Below, piece after piece: positions 1-12,180 of a DNA stretch of 64,000 nt (its first letter is position 1; every line of letters starts with the position of its first letter). This stretch comes from Schizochytrium sp. CCTCC M209059 (taxonomy: Eukaryota; Sar; Bigyra; Thraustochytrida; Thraustochytriidae): the NCBI GenBank assembly GCA_000818945.1, contig KN805405.1, positions 212,926-276,925 of the forward strand. Direction: 5' to 3'. The translations under genes and the position numbers were made by a program. The notes under the pieces are model-generated. The model did not search any database, was not told where the DNA came from, and saw nothing but the letters and a program-made list of their open reading frames with translations.

Positions 1-1604
1 GCGGCCTTGGGGTTCTGGCGCACGAGGTTCTGAAGCATGAGAATGTAGTCCGGCTGGTAGCCCACCTTGACCGAGTAGGGAACGATCTTTGCAAAGTCGC
101 CCGTGAGCACAAAGCACTGCACAACCTTTTCAGGGACGTTGGCGCGCAGGTAGATGCTGAGCGCCATCTTGGGGTCCGATTGGATGACCATGTCGCCGAG
201 CTCCTCGCTACACTCGAGCTTGTCCTCCTTGAGCCAGGTCTCGAGCATTTGCTGACGGCCCTGTTGCAGCACGCGGCGCGCCAGCTCGAGGGTCTCAATT
301 ACGTTGAGCTTGCCCTTTTCGAGCAGGGTGCTAAAGTACATGAGCACGGGCTGCGGCTGGCCTTGCTGCTGCGGAATCTGCAGGAAGCGGTTGATGGTCT
401 CCTGTGTTCGCAGCGACTGTCCCGAGGACGCTGCGATCCGTGCAGCACCCTTGTAGTCACCTGCCTGGAAGAGGCGGTTAAACTCGGTCACATACATTTC
501 GCCGGCGCCGGGCAGGTTGAGACGGCCGGCGAGTTCCATGGCCAGCTGGCTCTGGTTGCCTTGCTGGAGGAGGTATGGGATGAGGGCCTGCTCGTTGATG
601 GCCACCTGGAGCACCTGACCCTTGCCCGAGGTCACACCCAAGATGCCCGTGCCGTCGCTCATCGGCGTGGACACAAAGACGGTGTCCGTGGTGATGCGGT
701 TGCAAAAGATGAGCTTGCCCGTATGAATATCGTGCAGGTACAGGTAGCCCTTCCTGGTAACGAGATGGAGGATGTCATACTTGCGGCTCGCCAGCAGCGA
801 GACGGGAAAGTCATCCGGGGCATCGGCAGGAAAGGCAATGTCCACAGGCGGGAGCTTGAAGACGCCGCCGGGCGCGTCCTTGTCCTTGCCCACCTCCATG
901 CAATAGAGTTTGAAGGCGGTATTGGGCTTCTTCTCGATAAAGCAGAACATGTTGCGCGAGTGACCATCCTTTTGAATGGTCGTGAAGCTGCCAGCGAAGC
1001 CCTGCAATGGCTGGCTCACCTTACGTTCTACCGAGTACAATTGCATGCTACCCATGACCTGGCCGCCTTCGCCCTTGGAAATGCCGACAATGAGGAGCCA
1101 CTTGCCATCATCGCTGGCCTTGTAGTTGATCACCTGCGCATTTCGTGGAAAGCTGGCGTGGCGATCAAAGACCTTGCGGGGATCCTCGGAGCCCTCCATG
1201 CTCCAGTGGTACACGGAGGTGGCCGTCACAAAGGCGACCGTGGTGCGGCTAATCCACCGCCAGAACTTGATTTCGGTTCCGTCTGGGAGCTTGAAAGACT
1301 TCATTTTGGTGCGTGTTTCCGTGTTGAAGATCTGCAGGTTCTGGCCTCCGCGGAGGGCGATTTCCCTGCCCACAGGGTTCATGATGGCGGCCTCTGCTGC
1401 GATCGGTCGTCGCTGCATCTGGCCTCCGGCGTTCATGTCTACCGTCGTCAGCAGCTGCTTGCCATCTGGCGACTTTTCGCGCACCAGGATAAAGTTTTCC
1501 GACTCCATGGTCAGCTCTCCGAACCGGAGCGACGAAGCCTCCACGCCCTGCGCGGACAGGTTCAGCCGCTCCGTGAACATGATGGGGAGCTGTTGCTGCG
1601 ACAT
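1..1604 (-). CDS. CLTC: Clathrin heavy chain, N-terminal part (3' end beyond window)
   Basis: The minus-strand frame is open from the ATG at 1604 to the left edge (534 complete codons). The start reads MSQQQLPIMFTERL, matching the clathrin heavy-chain N-terminus. The first ~330 residues fit the seven-bladed propeller that binds clathrin-box adaptors, followed by the linker and the start of the alpha-solenoid leg; the last visible part (YLRANVPEKVVQCF, then KKVGY-like VKVGYQPDYI) is a family hallmark. The protein forms the triskelion coat of endocytic and trans-Golgi vesicles. No intron is needed in the visible part. The full protein is normally ~1,680 residues, so about two thirds lies outside. 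The long plus-strand frame over the same DNA is an antisense shadow. Confidence 0.97.
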   Translation of the reverse strand, partial: MSQQQLPIMFTERLNLSAQGVEASSLRFGELTMESENFILVREKSPDGKQLLTTVDMNAGGQMQRRPIAAEAAIMNPVGREIALRGGQNLQIFNTETRTKMKSFKLPDGTEIKFWRWISRTTVAFVTATSVYHWSMEGSEDPRKVFDRHASFPRNAQVINYKASDDGKWLLIVGISKGEGGQVMGSMQLYSVERKVSQPLQGFAGSFTTIQKDGHSRNMFCFIEKKPNTAFKLYCMEVGKDKDAPGGVFKLPPVDIAFPADAPDDFPVSLLASRKYDILHLVTRKGYLYLHDIHTGKLIFCNRITTDTVFVSTPMSDGTGILGVTSGKGQVLQVAINEQALIPYLLQQGNQSQLAMELAGRLNLPGAGEMYVTEFNRLFQAGDYKGAARIAASSGQSLRTQETINRFLQIPQQQGQPQPVLMYFSTLLEKGKLNVIETLELARRVLQQGRQQMLETWLKEDKLECSEELGDMVIQSDPKMALSIYLRANVPEKVVQCFVLTGDFAKIVPYSVKVGYQPDYILMLQNLVRQNPKA

Positions 1605-2757
1605 CGTGCCTGCTCTACTCTTCAGCTACTGCTACTGCTCTTGCTGCTGTTCTTATTTCGCCTCGACTACGCGCGACCGAGTCGACGCCCTCGAAGATGA
1701 TCCGCGCCGTCGGAGAAGCCACAGGGTCAGGTAATTGAAGATCAATCCCCCGACAACAGGAACACCTACAACAGCAGCAACAAGAAGCCGACCGAGGCCA
1801 GCCAGGCTGTCGTCGCCGGGTCACTTCAAACCCAGCCCGCCGAGGGTGTCGCGCTCGCGACCGCTCGCCGGCCGCAGCTCGCTCGCTCGCTCGCTCGCTC
1901 GCTCGCCCGCCCGCCTGCGCTTTCTCTCGCTCCCGCGCGCCCGCTCGCTCGCCCGCCGCGCGCAGAGAAGCTGGTCTCGGCACAGCGTGGCGTGGCGTTG
2001 CTGATCTGGAGCGAGGCCGCGCCGCGGAGCCGCACTCTAGCCGCCGCCGCCCGCAAGTCGACTATAGCCGCCCCGCAACTGCCGCAAACCGCGCCGCAAC
2101 TGCCGCAAACCGCGGCCCCCCGCCGCCCGGGATCTGAACGAGGCGCGAAAGATATTATTCACCGCCTTAACACGTCGGCCCCGGCCCCGCACCCAAGGAG
2201 CTTCCGGCCGCCTCGTTAAGGTGGTTATGCCCTTGATATTATCGTGCACGGTACCACTGACGGCGCGTCTCCTGCGCTTCAACCGCCTCGAAACGTCGGC
2301 GAAAGTTATAGGCGTTGTGAAACGGATATTGTGCGGCATAAAGAGCAGGAAAACATTGTCTCTGTGTTCTTTTGGCGTTCACTTTTTGTTCCGTATACTA
2401 TGCCCACTTTTTTGTCACTCGAAAACTTTCTTTCTTCCTGCATGGGACGAGTTCCAAAACGAAGAGTGAGAAAACTCGCGCCTCTGCCTGCGACTGCGAG
2501 ACGCAGACGCGTGCGCGCGCGTGGGGCTGCCGCCAGTGGCTCGCTGGTCGAGTGTAGGTATACCTGCTTCTTGTCCTCCGCTTGGCGAGGCAAGTTGCAG
2601 TCGTTTTCTTCAAACCCCATTGCCCCCCGACTTCCGGGCACACGGTCGGGGATTTTATATTCTAAGCTAGGATCGGGTGCCTGGAAAGTGCTTGTTCTTG
2701 CAGCAGACGCGGACGCGGCACAAGCAGCAGAAGCAGAACCTCAACCTGAACTTGGAG

Positions 2758-2788
<31 letters not shown>
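1605..2788. other. Divergent intergenic region, clathrin / PYROXD2
   Basis: No supportable gene is seen. The segment holds both promoters. It contains a CTCG tetranucleotide run (about 1870-1910), a duplicated ACTGCCGCAAACCGC-type element (about 2088-2120) and a GAA trinucleotide run (about 2757-2788) that ends just before the PYROXD2 start and is probably 5' leader. Confidence 0.6.
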
Positions 2789-4615
2789 TTGATGATGATT
2801 GCTACTACTTCCTCGACACTGAAGATGCCGCGACTTGCGTGGCCCAGGCTTGCCTCGGCACGACCGCAGACGCCTACTATTGCCGCTGCTCCTGTAGCGC
2901 TAGCAGTGTTCGGTGGTGAAGGCCGAGCAGCGCTGTCGACGACGTCGACATCGACGTTGACAGCGCAACCTAAGATTGACGGCGAGAGCTTTGACGCCGT
3001 AGTCATCGGTGCGGGTCACAACGGGCTCACGACGGCGGCATACCTCGCCAAAGCCGGCAAGCGTGTACTCGTTCTAGAGCGTCGACATCTCGTGGGAGGC
3101 GCAGCGGTGACGGAGGAAATTGTGCCTGGGTACAGATTCAGTCGAGCGTCATACCTTGCAGGTCTCCTCCGTCCACGCATCATCAAGGACCTCGACCTCC
3201 ACCGCTTCGGCCTTGAGTACCTTGACAGAGACCCCTCTTCGTTCACGCCAACACTCCCAAGCGACCCTGTATACAAGGGTCGCTCGCTCTTACTCGGCGC
3301 TGACGATGCCGCCAATTATGCCTCCATTGCGCAATTCTCTCAGCAGGACGCGGATCGCTTCGAAGCGTACGAGGAAATGCTCGCTCGCGTGCGTAGCCTC
3401 ATTGTCCCTCTCTTGGACAGCCCATTGCCCACCTGGCCGCCGCAGTCTCGCAACGACCTTGTTCGCATTTTGCGTTTGTGCCGAGAATTGGCACCAAAGC
3501 TCTCGCCGCGGGCTATTCAGGAAACCTACGAGCTCTTCTTGAGTCCCGCCATGACGGTGCTGGACCGCTGGTTTGAAAGTGACATTGTCAAGACTACGCT
3601 AGCCACAGATGCTGTCATTGGCGCGCTTCTCTCCCCTCGCGATATTGGGTCCGCATACGTTCTTCTTCACCACGTCATGGGTGAGGTCAACGGACGACCC
3701 GGAGCGTGGGCATACGTGCGTGGAGGTATGGGGTCCATCTCCAACGCCCTTCGCGCATGTGCCGAGTCGCATGGCGCTCAAGTGATGGTGAACGCGCGCG
3801 TGAGTGGCGTCGAGCTCTCTGACGACCGATCCAGCGTTACTGGCGTTACCTTGGAAGACGGCACCACGATTCGTACAAACGTCGTCGTTTCAGGATGTGC
3901 CCCCCAGCATCTTGTTGGCAACCTTCTTCCAGAACACTTGACAGGAGATGTGGTCAACTTTGCGCAGCGCGTGCAATCGCAGGACGTGAGCTGCGGCGCG
4001 TTCAAGATTAATCTCGCAATCAAAGAGGTACCAAACTTTACGTGCTGCCCGAACCGGCCCGGTGAGCCGGGACCGCACCACCGTGGCACGATTCACTTCG
4101 AGTCGAGACCAGATGAGATTCATCGCGCTTTTCGCGAGGCGAGTGAGGGTCGGCCCGCGACACGGCCCGTCATTGAAATGACGCTTCCGTCTGTTGTGGA
4201 TGACACGCTTGTGGACACCCCGGGCCACCACGTGGCGCAACTCTTTGTTCAGTTCGCCCCCTTTGAGCTGGAAGGCGCGTCGTGGGCGGACGAGGCGTTC
4301 AAGCAAAAGTTCGTGGACCGTGTAATTGACGTGGTCGAGGAATTTGCACCTGGTTTTCGCGACTCCATCGTCGGCATGGACGCGCTGAGCCCTTTGGACC
4401 TTGAAGCGATTTTTGGCCTTCCTCGAGGTAACATTTTCCATGGTGCGCTGGCGTTGCATCAGTTGGGGTTTTCTCGACCTGCTCCCGGTTTCCACGCGCA
4501 TCGCACGCCCATCAAAGGTTTGTACATGGGGTCTGCGGGAACACATCCTGGAGGCGGCGTCATGGGCGCTCCGGGGCGCAACGCTGCCGAAATCGTTTTG
4601 CAGGATCTCGCTTAA
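2789..4615 (+). CDS. PYROXD2: PYROXD2-like FAD-dependent oxidoreductase, probably mitochondrial
   Basis: A 608-residue intronless frame. Residues ~69-97 form a Rossmann FAD/NAD-binding unit with GAGHNGLTTAAYLAKAG and the acidic end of strand 2 (LVLERR). The C-terminus has the family's second FAD motif (YMGSAGTHPGGGVMGAPGRN, ~579-598), as in PYROXD2 and phytoene-desaturase-like flavoproteins. The first ~60 residues are rich in Ala, Arg and Ser with almost no acids, as expected for a mitochondrial presequence. Human PYROXD2 (581 aa) is a mitochondrial protein linked to respiratory-chain function; its substrate is not firmly known. The start is uncertain: Met1, 2, 3 or 13 are possible, since a GAA run and several ATGs lie together. 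Family assignment is strong; substrate is not inferred. Confidence 0.92.
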   Translation: MMMIATTSSTLKMPRLAWPRLASARPQTPTIAAAPVALAVFGGEGRAALSTTSTSTLTAQPKIDGESFDAVVIGAGHNGLTTAAYLAKAGKRVLVLERRHLVGGAAVTEEIVPGYRFSRASYLAGLLRPRIIKDLDLHRFGLEYLDRDPSSFTPTLPSDPVYKGRSLLLGADDAANYASIAQFSQQDADRFEAYEEMLARVRSLIVPLLDSPLPTWPPQSRNDLVRILRLCRELAPKLSPRAIQETYELFLSPAMTVLDRWFESDIVKTTLATDAVIGALLSPRDIGSAYVLLHHVMGEVNGRPGAWAYVRGGMGSISNALRACAESHGAQVMVNARVSGVELSDDRSSVTGVTLEDGTTIRTNVVVSGCAPQHLVGNLLPEHLTGDVVNFAQRVQSQDVSCGAFKINLAIKEVPNFTCCPNRPGEPGPHHRGTIHFESRPDEIHRAFREASEGRPATRPVIEMTLPSVVDDTLVDTPGHHVAQLFVQFAPFELEGASWADEAFKQKFVDRVIDVVEEFAPGFRDSIVGMDALSPLDLEAIFGLPRGNIFHGALALHQLGFSRPAPGFHAHRTPIKGLYMGSAGTHPGGGVMGAPGRNAAEIVLQDLA

Positions 4616-5001
4616 ATTACTTAGGTATAGTCCAAGGGCGGTTTTCTTTTGTGGTATAGCCCAAGAACGTTTTCCTTCTGCTGATCTCGGTGTCGCTGAG
4701 CACTACAATATCTCGCTAATGAGTTTCAACGCTGAAGAAACATTGCTTGCCTCGCCTCGTTTTATGCTTTCCTGGCAGCGAGGTTATTCAGGCGCTTTTG
4801 CAAACAACTACGGTACGGGAAAAGGGGGAGGGTAAGAAGAGAAGGGAGAAAGAAAGAATGTGGGTCAAAGTATGTTATGGCCAAATCATTGTCTTCGTGT
4901 TATTTTTTTGTTTTCTTGTATTCTTAAGGTGGTGTGTGCTGACACGCTGTGTCGGCGTCAGGTTGTCAAGTGCAGTGCAGATGGCTCGTGGGACAGTTCA
5001 T
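4616..5001. other. Convergent intergenic region
   Basis: 3' flanks of PYROXD2 (+) and the poly-Q gene (-). It contains A-rich and T-rich tracts (about 4820-4920) but no recognisable gene or RNA. Confidence 0.6.
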
Positions 5002-6986
5002 CTATTCGCAAAGGCTACGGCGTTGCATTTTGGATCCCTTCGGAGAGCCATTGATGAACCCGTTGGTGCCTTCTTGGGACTGGATGGAAAGCCGCTTGAG
5101 CGGGGACAAAGGCATTGCGTTCATGTTACTTGTTGCGCGCGCAGCCCAAGCTGGTGTCGGGTGGGGGTGGACCACGTGGGCACGCGGCAAGGAGGCCGTC
5201 TGATAGGTGCGGTGTGTGGACGCAGTAATAAACACAGGCGACTGAGATCGCTTGGGACTCGTGTCGATTTGCGGTGGCGTTTTCCGCGAGGGACATGCGG
5301 GGTCTTCGTGAGTCTGCGACACCTGCAGGTTCGCTGCCTGTGCGGGCCGACGCTGGGGAAGCATTTGACCATCGCTTTCATCGTCATCATCGTCATCATC
5401 TTTGGTCTCTTCCTCCATGGCCTGCTGGATACGCCGCTGTGGGGCTTTGAGTTGCTGGCGACCCTCGCGATGCTCGTCTTCATCGTCCTCCTCTTCTTGG
5501 TTGCCACGTTGGTGTTGGTGCTGCTGGTGCTGCTGGTGCTGCTGGTGCTGCAAGTGCTGGCGGTGATGGTGTGCGTGAAGTTGCTGCTGGTGCTGCTGGT
5601 GCTGCTGGTGCTGCAAGAGCTGAGCGCGCAGGTATTGCTGCTGATGGTGCTGAAGTCTCGCGGCCGCCACTGCTGCTGCTGCTGCGGCGGCGGACCCCTG
5701 TGGGGCGCCTCCGTGCGGGCTCGACTGAAGCGAGCTGTGCATGGAAAAGCCCTCGGCGGGACTGTCATACTTGGGCGTACGCTTGGGTGGGCGTGGACCT
5801 TGGCGTTTGGCGAGCTCGTGGGCCTCGCGAATATCGCAGAGGACGAGCTGGATGGCACGCTTGGCGTATGGGGTCTGTTCTGGGTTTGCAATCTTGACAA
5901 TGCGCATACGGTAGCCTGTCGTGCAGGGATTGCCTTCGACCTTGCGTGGCTTGCCGTTCGCAGTAATGTACGAGACCAGAGGCTTGGCACGAGGGACTTC
6001 ATTAATATACGAGGTCTTCTTCCACTCGAAGAACTTCTTTGTCCCTTCTGCCTTAGGGAAACCGTAGCCGGCCTTGCCGCGCAAGTGCTCGCACTCGAAG
6101 AAAAACATGCCTACGCGAGGTTCTGTGTAAAGCCACGAAGGCTGTTTGGGTGTTCCCGTTAATTTGCAAACACCGAGCTGCTCTGTCGTGTACAGAGGAT
6201 AGGAGCTTTCGTCGGCAAGCTGTTTGGTGAGAAAAGCGCAGAAAAGCAAATAAGCAAGCAAGCGATTGAGTCAGTCATAAAGTCAAACCGGTGATGCCGC
6301 CTCGTCAAAGGATCGGTCGAGTGCGACGAGAAGGAGGGAGAGAGAGGGTTGCTGTGGACAAACTTACGAATTCGAGAAAGATCCGGCGGTAGTCTGCTGC
6401 AGACGGCCACGGATTTGGGTTTGGGGTCGAGTTGAGAAGCTGATGATCTGAGCCACTGTCCGTGGCGCTGTCTTCCGACGGCATGGTGACTGACGCCTTT
6501 TTCGAAGCAGGAATGATGTCGCCGGCGTTGGCTGCGCTGTGCTTGGGCAGAGAGCGAAGAGGAGGCGAACATGCTCCACCAAGATAGGGGATGCCTGCAT
6601 CTTCGCTGATGCTGCGCTCGCCACTGCTGTTCGGCCTGGATCCACTGTAGACGATCTGCTTGATGGGCGAGAAGGCGCGTTTGATGTCGCCAACAAAGTT
6701 GAAGGAGTGGTCCTCGTCAGCTTCTGGCTTGCTCGGTCCCGCTGCGAGGGACTCGAGAATTTCTCGCTCGAGCTCGCCCTCGTCGCCGCAATGGCTAGAG
6801 TGACGTGGTCCAAACTCAAAGCTACTCGCGCCTTCGTCATCACTCAAGAGATCCGGTTCGTGGCGCATGAAGGAACTGTTGCCGTTCGCATGCGCGTAGT
6901 GAAGGTGATGACTGCGTGCATCGCCTTCACTTAAACGCTCTTTGTGCAGGTGGCTCGCGAAGCGGTGGCTGTCCATGTGTGCGCTG

Positions 6987-7028
<42 letters not shown>

Positions 7029-7321
7029 TGTTCTTGGCTCATCTGGGGCTGAGGCTGAAATTGTTGCGCATGTTGGAGGTGCTGCTGTTGTTGTTGTTGG
7101 CTGTAAAAGTGCTGCTGTTGCTGGCCAGGGTGCATGCTGGCCTGTGCTGCCTCATCGGCGCCCAAAAGCTGAACAGCTTCATCGAGCAGGTCATCGTCGC
7201 CGAGGAGCGCGTCAAAGCCAGCTTCGGTGACGTCCTGGTGTACACTGTCGCCGAGTCCGAGGGTGTCGGGGCTGAGCGGCTCAAAGAGCCAGGCGCCATC
7301 GCCGCCTTGTTCCGCGGCCAT
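5002..7321 (-). CDS. Poly-Q/His-rich nuclear-type protein, two exons, unknown function
   Basis: Two exons joined in phase 0 give 723 residues: exon 1 7321-6368 (318 codons, MAAEQGGDG...DYRRIFLEF) and exon 2 6219-5002 (LADESSYPLY... to stop). The 148-bp intron has GTAAGT and CAAACAG ends. The N-terminal half is acidic with a long glutamine run (~100-135). A conserved-looking globular block spans the splice (~305-455) with aromatic and Lys/Arg-rich segments (e.g. VGMFFFECEHL, GTKKFFEWKK). The C-terminal half has Gln/His repeats and DDDDDDDE acidic runs. The composition suggests a transcription-related protein, but I recognise no named domain. The upstream ATG at 7492 would add 57 residues encoded by a CGCCT repeat, so 7321 is preferred. 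Confidence 0.78.
6220..6367 (-). other. Spliceosomal intron of the poly-Q gene
   Basis: On the minus strand the intron starts GTAAGTTT and ends CACCAAACAG. Removing it joins two long frames in phase 0. It includes an AAGC tetranucleotide stretch, as found in many intergenic sites here. Confidence 0.85.
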
Positions 7322-9420
7322 GTTGGCGTCGGGTTTCGTGAAGGCGAGTCGTTCTTGCTTTACGTTCGTTACTACGTGCGGATGCGCTTGAGGTCGAAAC
7401 AACTCTGCACTCAAGACGCGAGGCGAGGCGAGGCGAGGCGAGGCGAGACGAGACGAACAGGGCGGAAGTGCGACGCTCGAGGCGCGAAGCACGAGCGCGA
7501 AGCACGAGCGCGAGCTTCACCGCGTTCGCGTTTACGCGTTCGCGATGAGCTCCGGCGAGCCAGCAAGTGAGCTTTGCAAGCGCTCGAGCTTGTGATACTG
7601 CCCTCTCCGGTGTGCTTGCCTACTCCGGTCGCTGGCTCCGCCATATAATTGATAGTGATTTATCCGGTCAGATCTTGCGCTCTCAGCTTTTGACTTTAGC
7701 CAAGGGAGGCCTGGCTGGCTGGCTGACTGATGCTACTCAAGGTGGAAGAACGGAGGCGACAACCGACGGACGCTCCTACCGGCAACTTTGGACTGCGCGT
7801 ATACTCGTGCTTTGCGTGTGCTTTGATGCACTTTACTTGTCCGGCCCGCCCGCCTTGATGACTTGGAGCGAGTGATGGCCTGCCTCTGCTGACCTGCTTG
7901 CTTGCTTGCTTGCACACGTGCACGGGATCAGAAGTATAGTCCTTCTACTAATACGACGCCTAGCAGATTCTTAGACGTAACCTAGGGATAAGGGTGGGCA
8001 AATAAATAAATCGAGCGATTTATGAGAAGAAAAGAGCAGGGAAGCCAGCATCATACGTACGTACGTACGCATACGTGCGTGCGCCAGTACGCGTTGCCCA
8101 GACTGTTTCTTTTGGGAGTAGATGAAGAAAGAATCGCGTGAGATGAGCAAGGACCAAATTATTTGCATGCACATCTCGCCCAAAAACAAGACAATTCAAG
8201 ACAGCGTATGTCAAAAGGAGAGCGAGGAGAGCAGGGGAAAGGTCGATCTGTCTCCGAAAGTTGATGATACACTCTTTCGTTGTTCCGCACCCCGTTGAGC
8301 GTGCGTGCCATTGTCCTTCCTTCCTCCCTCCCTTCCTTTTCCCCTTACCCACACATGCCTAAATTTATATCAAGCAAGTAAGCAAGTATATGAATGTGTG
8401 CGCTGCGGACTGCGGCACTGTGGCGCTTACGAATCACATCGATTCGTCCAATTACTGAGACTTTGGCAGCCAGGCAGCCGACCAACAAAGGAAAAAACGG
8501 ACCAAAGAATCTTTGGTACCGTGACTCCTGACAACGTTTGAGCCTTACGGCCGGCCGGGACGGCCTCTGCGCTGAGCTTGGCCTATCAATCTAGCACAAG
8601 TGTAACTTGCATCGTTGGTCATCAACGGCGCGCTGCCGGCTGAGTAATCGCAAGGCGGTTCTCCGACCCCACCATAAATTTTTTAAGCAAGTAAGCAAGC
8701 AAGCAAGCAAGCACGCAAGCAAGCAGCCTGAGCGTTCGGGCAAAGACAAGAGGCCAGAGAGGCAAGGCAGACAGACGGTATTCTGAAGCCATAAAAAAGC
8801 CACCCGCCTTTCCACCTCTAGGCTTCATTCTCGTTCAGCTTTTCCCTCCCCGCAAGGGAAAGATGGCAGCCGGCCAAATCTTGAACACGATCGACGGATA
8901 GCTCGCCAAAGTGCCTCCTCGACTCGCCTTGGAGCCAGCCAGGCAGCCAGCCAGCCATCTAGTCAAAAGCTCCAGCTGACTGTGTGAAAGCGCAAGCTTC
9001 GCCACAGAGCTAGTTAGTCAGCCGCACCGGCCGCGCGTACGTGAGCGGCAGCAAGCAGGCAAGCATCACGTGCCGGGCCGGGCGCCGGAATTCGTAACGG
9101 ACAAGCCGCCCTCAGCACCACATCCACCGGGGCAGACAGCACGCGCGTGCGCAACCCTTTCTAGCCTCTCTTCCGCGTTGCGCAATTCTGCGGTCAGGGA
9201 CTCAACGTCCCCGTCCCTCTTTTTCCCATATCTTCCCCTTTCTTTTCGCGCCTGCTGCACTTTTACATTGGTCGCACAGCCAGCTCATTCGAAAGCTTTC
9301 CGTCCCTCGCGCGGCGTCCGAGCACGGCGACGCGATCCTCGACGTCTGCAAGTCTCAGGAGCAAGGCCGCAGCTGCCAGGATGCGGGCTCGTTCGGTCTG
9401 CCTCTGACTAGCTGGGAGAT
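7322..9420. other. Long intergenic region with short tandem repeats
   Basis: No gene is supported. It holds a GGCGA/CGCCT pentanucleotide run (about 7420-7452) in the poly-Q gene leader, TTGC/AAGC tetranucleotide runs (about 7895-7915 and 8680-8722), TACG repeats (about 8055-8075) and GCCA/CCAG repeats (about 8935-8960). Open frames over these runs are low-complexity translations. Confidence 0.6.
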
Positions 9421-10902
<1,482 letters not shown>

Positions 10903-12180
10903 ATGTCCGCGATGGGAGGCTTCTCGCGCGCGGTCACGACCGTCGGACGTTCCGTGCGCAGGGCGCAGCTTCTGCGCCACACGCAGACGCGCAAGCTCAA
11001 CATCCATGAGTACGCCAGCATGCAGGTGATGAAGGAGTACGGCGTGCCCACCCCCAAGAACAGCGTCGCCACCTCCGCCGAGGAGGCGCAGAAGATCTAC
11101 GACGCCGGCGAGCTCGGAGAGGACGTCGTCATCAAGGCGCAGGTCCTCGCCGGCGGCCGCGGCCGCGGCACCTTCAAGAACGGCTTCGAGGGTGGCGTCC
11201 AGATGGTCTCCAAGAGCGAGGAGGCCAAGGATATCGCCAGCAAGATGCTCGGCCAGCTCCTCGTCACCAAGCAGACCGGTGAGGAGGGCAAGCCCTGCGA
11301 GCGCGTTCTCCTCATGGAGCGCCTCAAGCTCAAGCGCGAGACCTACTTTAGCATCCTTCTCGACCGCTCGCACGTCGGCGTCACCCTCGTCGGCTCCCCT
11401 GCCGGTGGCATGAGCATTGAGGACGTTGCGGCCGAGACCCCCGAGAAGATCTTCACCGAGAAGGTCGACATCATGAGTGGTCTTCAGGAGGAGCAGGTCG
11501 ACCGCCTCGCCAAGAACCTCGGCTACGAGGGCGAGGCCCACGGCAAGGCCAAGAAGGTCATCCAGTCGCTCTACGATCTCTTTATCAACTGCGACTGCAC
11601 CCTCGTCGAGATCAACCCCCTTGCCGAGACCGAGTCCGGTGACGTCTTTTGCTGTGACGCCAAGCTCAACTTCGACGACAACGCCGAGTTCCGCCAGGAG
11701 AAGATCTTCGCCTTCCGCGACCGCAACCAGGAGGACAAGCGTGAGGTCGAGGCCTCCAAGTACGACCTCAACTACATTGGCCTCGACGGTACCGTCGGCT
11801 GCATGGTCAACGGTGCCGGTCTCGCCATGAGCACCCTCGACATTGTCACCCTCCACGGCGGCAGCGCCTCCAACTTCCTTGATCTCGGTGGCGGCGCCAC
11901 CAAGGACGCTGTGCAGAAGGCCTTTGAGCTTCTCAACGACGACGACAAGGTCAAGTCCATCCTCGTCAACATCTTTGGTGGTATCATGCGCTGCGACATC
12001 ATCGCTGAGGGCATGGTGGCCGCTGCCAAGGAGATCGGTCTCGAGAAGCCCCTCGTCGTGCGCCTCAAGGGCACCAACGTGGAGAAGGCTCGCGAGATCC
12101 TCGGCAACTCCGACGTCAAGCTCACTATGCTCGACGACCTCGACGAGGCCGCCGCCACCGCCGTCAAGCTCGCTGCCTAA
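10903..12180 (+). CDS. Succinyl-CoA ligase beta subunit, mitochondrial
   Basis: 425 residues, intronless. Residues 1-27 form an Arg-rich, acid-free presequence; the mature part begins about LNIHEYASMQVMKEYGV. The ATP-grasp nucleotide domain includes VVIKAQVLAGGRGRGTF (~75-91) and VEINPLAET (~240). The C-terminal CoA-ligase domain (~299-425) has the expected GCMVNGAGLAM, GGGATKDAV and VNIFGGIMRCD motifs. It pairs with an alpha subunit (not in this window) to interconvert succinyl-CoA and succinate with nucleotide phosphorylation in the TCA cycle. ADP versus GDP preference is not called. Third positions are strongly C-biased, as in highly expressed genes. The upstream in-frame ATG at 10591 would add 104 residues of repeat-encoded sequence and is rejected. 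Confidence 0.97.
   Translation: MSAMGGFSRAVTTVGRSVRRAQLLRHTQTRKLNIHEYASMQVMKEYGVPTPKNSVATSAEEAQKIYDAGELGEDVVIKAQVLAGGRGRGTFKNGFEGGVQMVSKSEEAKDIASKMLGQLLVTKQTGEEGKPCERVLLMERLKLKRETYFSILLDRSHVGVTLVGSPAGGMSIEDVAAETPEKIFTEKVDIMSGLQEEQVDRLAKNLGYEGEAHGKAKKVIQSLYDLFINCDCTLVEINPLAETESGDVFCCDAKLNFDDNAEFRQEKIFAFRDRNQEDKREVEASKYDLNYIGLDGTVGCMVNGAGLAMSTLDIVTLHGGSASNFLDLGGGATKDAVQKAFELLNDDDKVKSILVNIFGGIMRCDIIAEGMVAAAKEIGLEKPLVVRLKGTNVEKAREILGNSDVKLTMLDDLDEAAATAVKLAA

Noticed and set aside
180..1700. 506-aa plus-strand frame
   Set aside because: Antisense of clathrin heavy chain, whose minus-strand frame has clear homology.
4747..6162. 471-aa plus-strand hydrophobic frame
   Set aside because: Antisense of the Gln/His codon repeats (CAG/CAC read as CTG/GTG gives Leu/Val) of the poly-Q gene.
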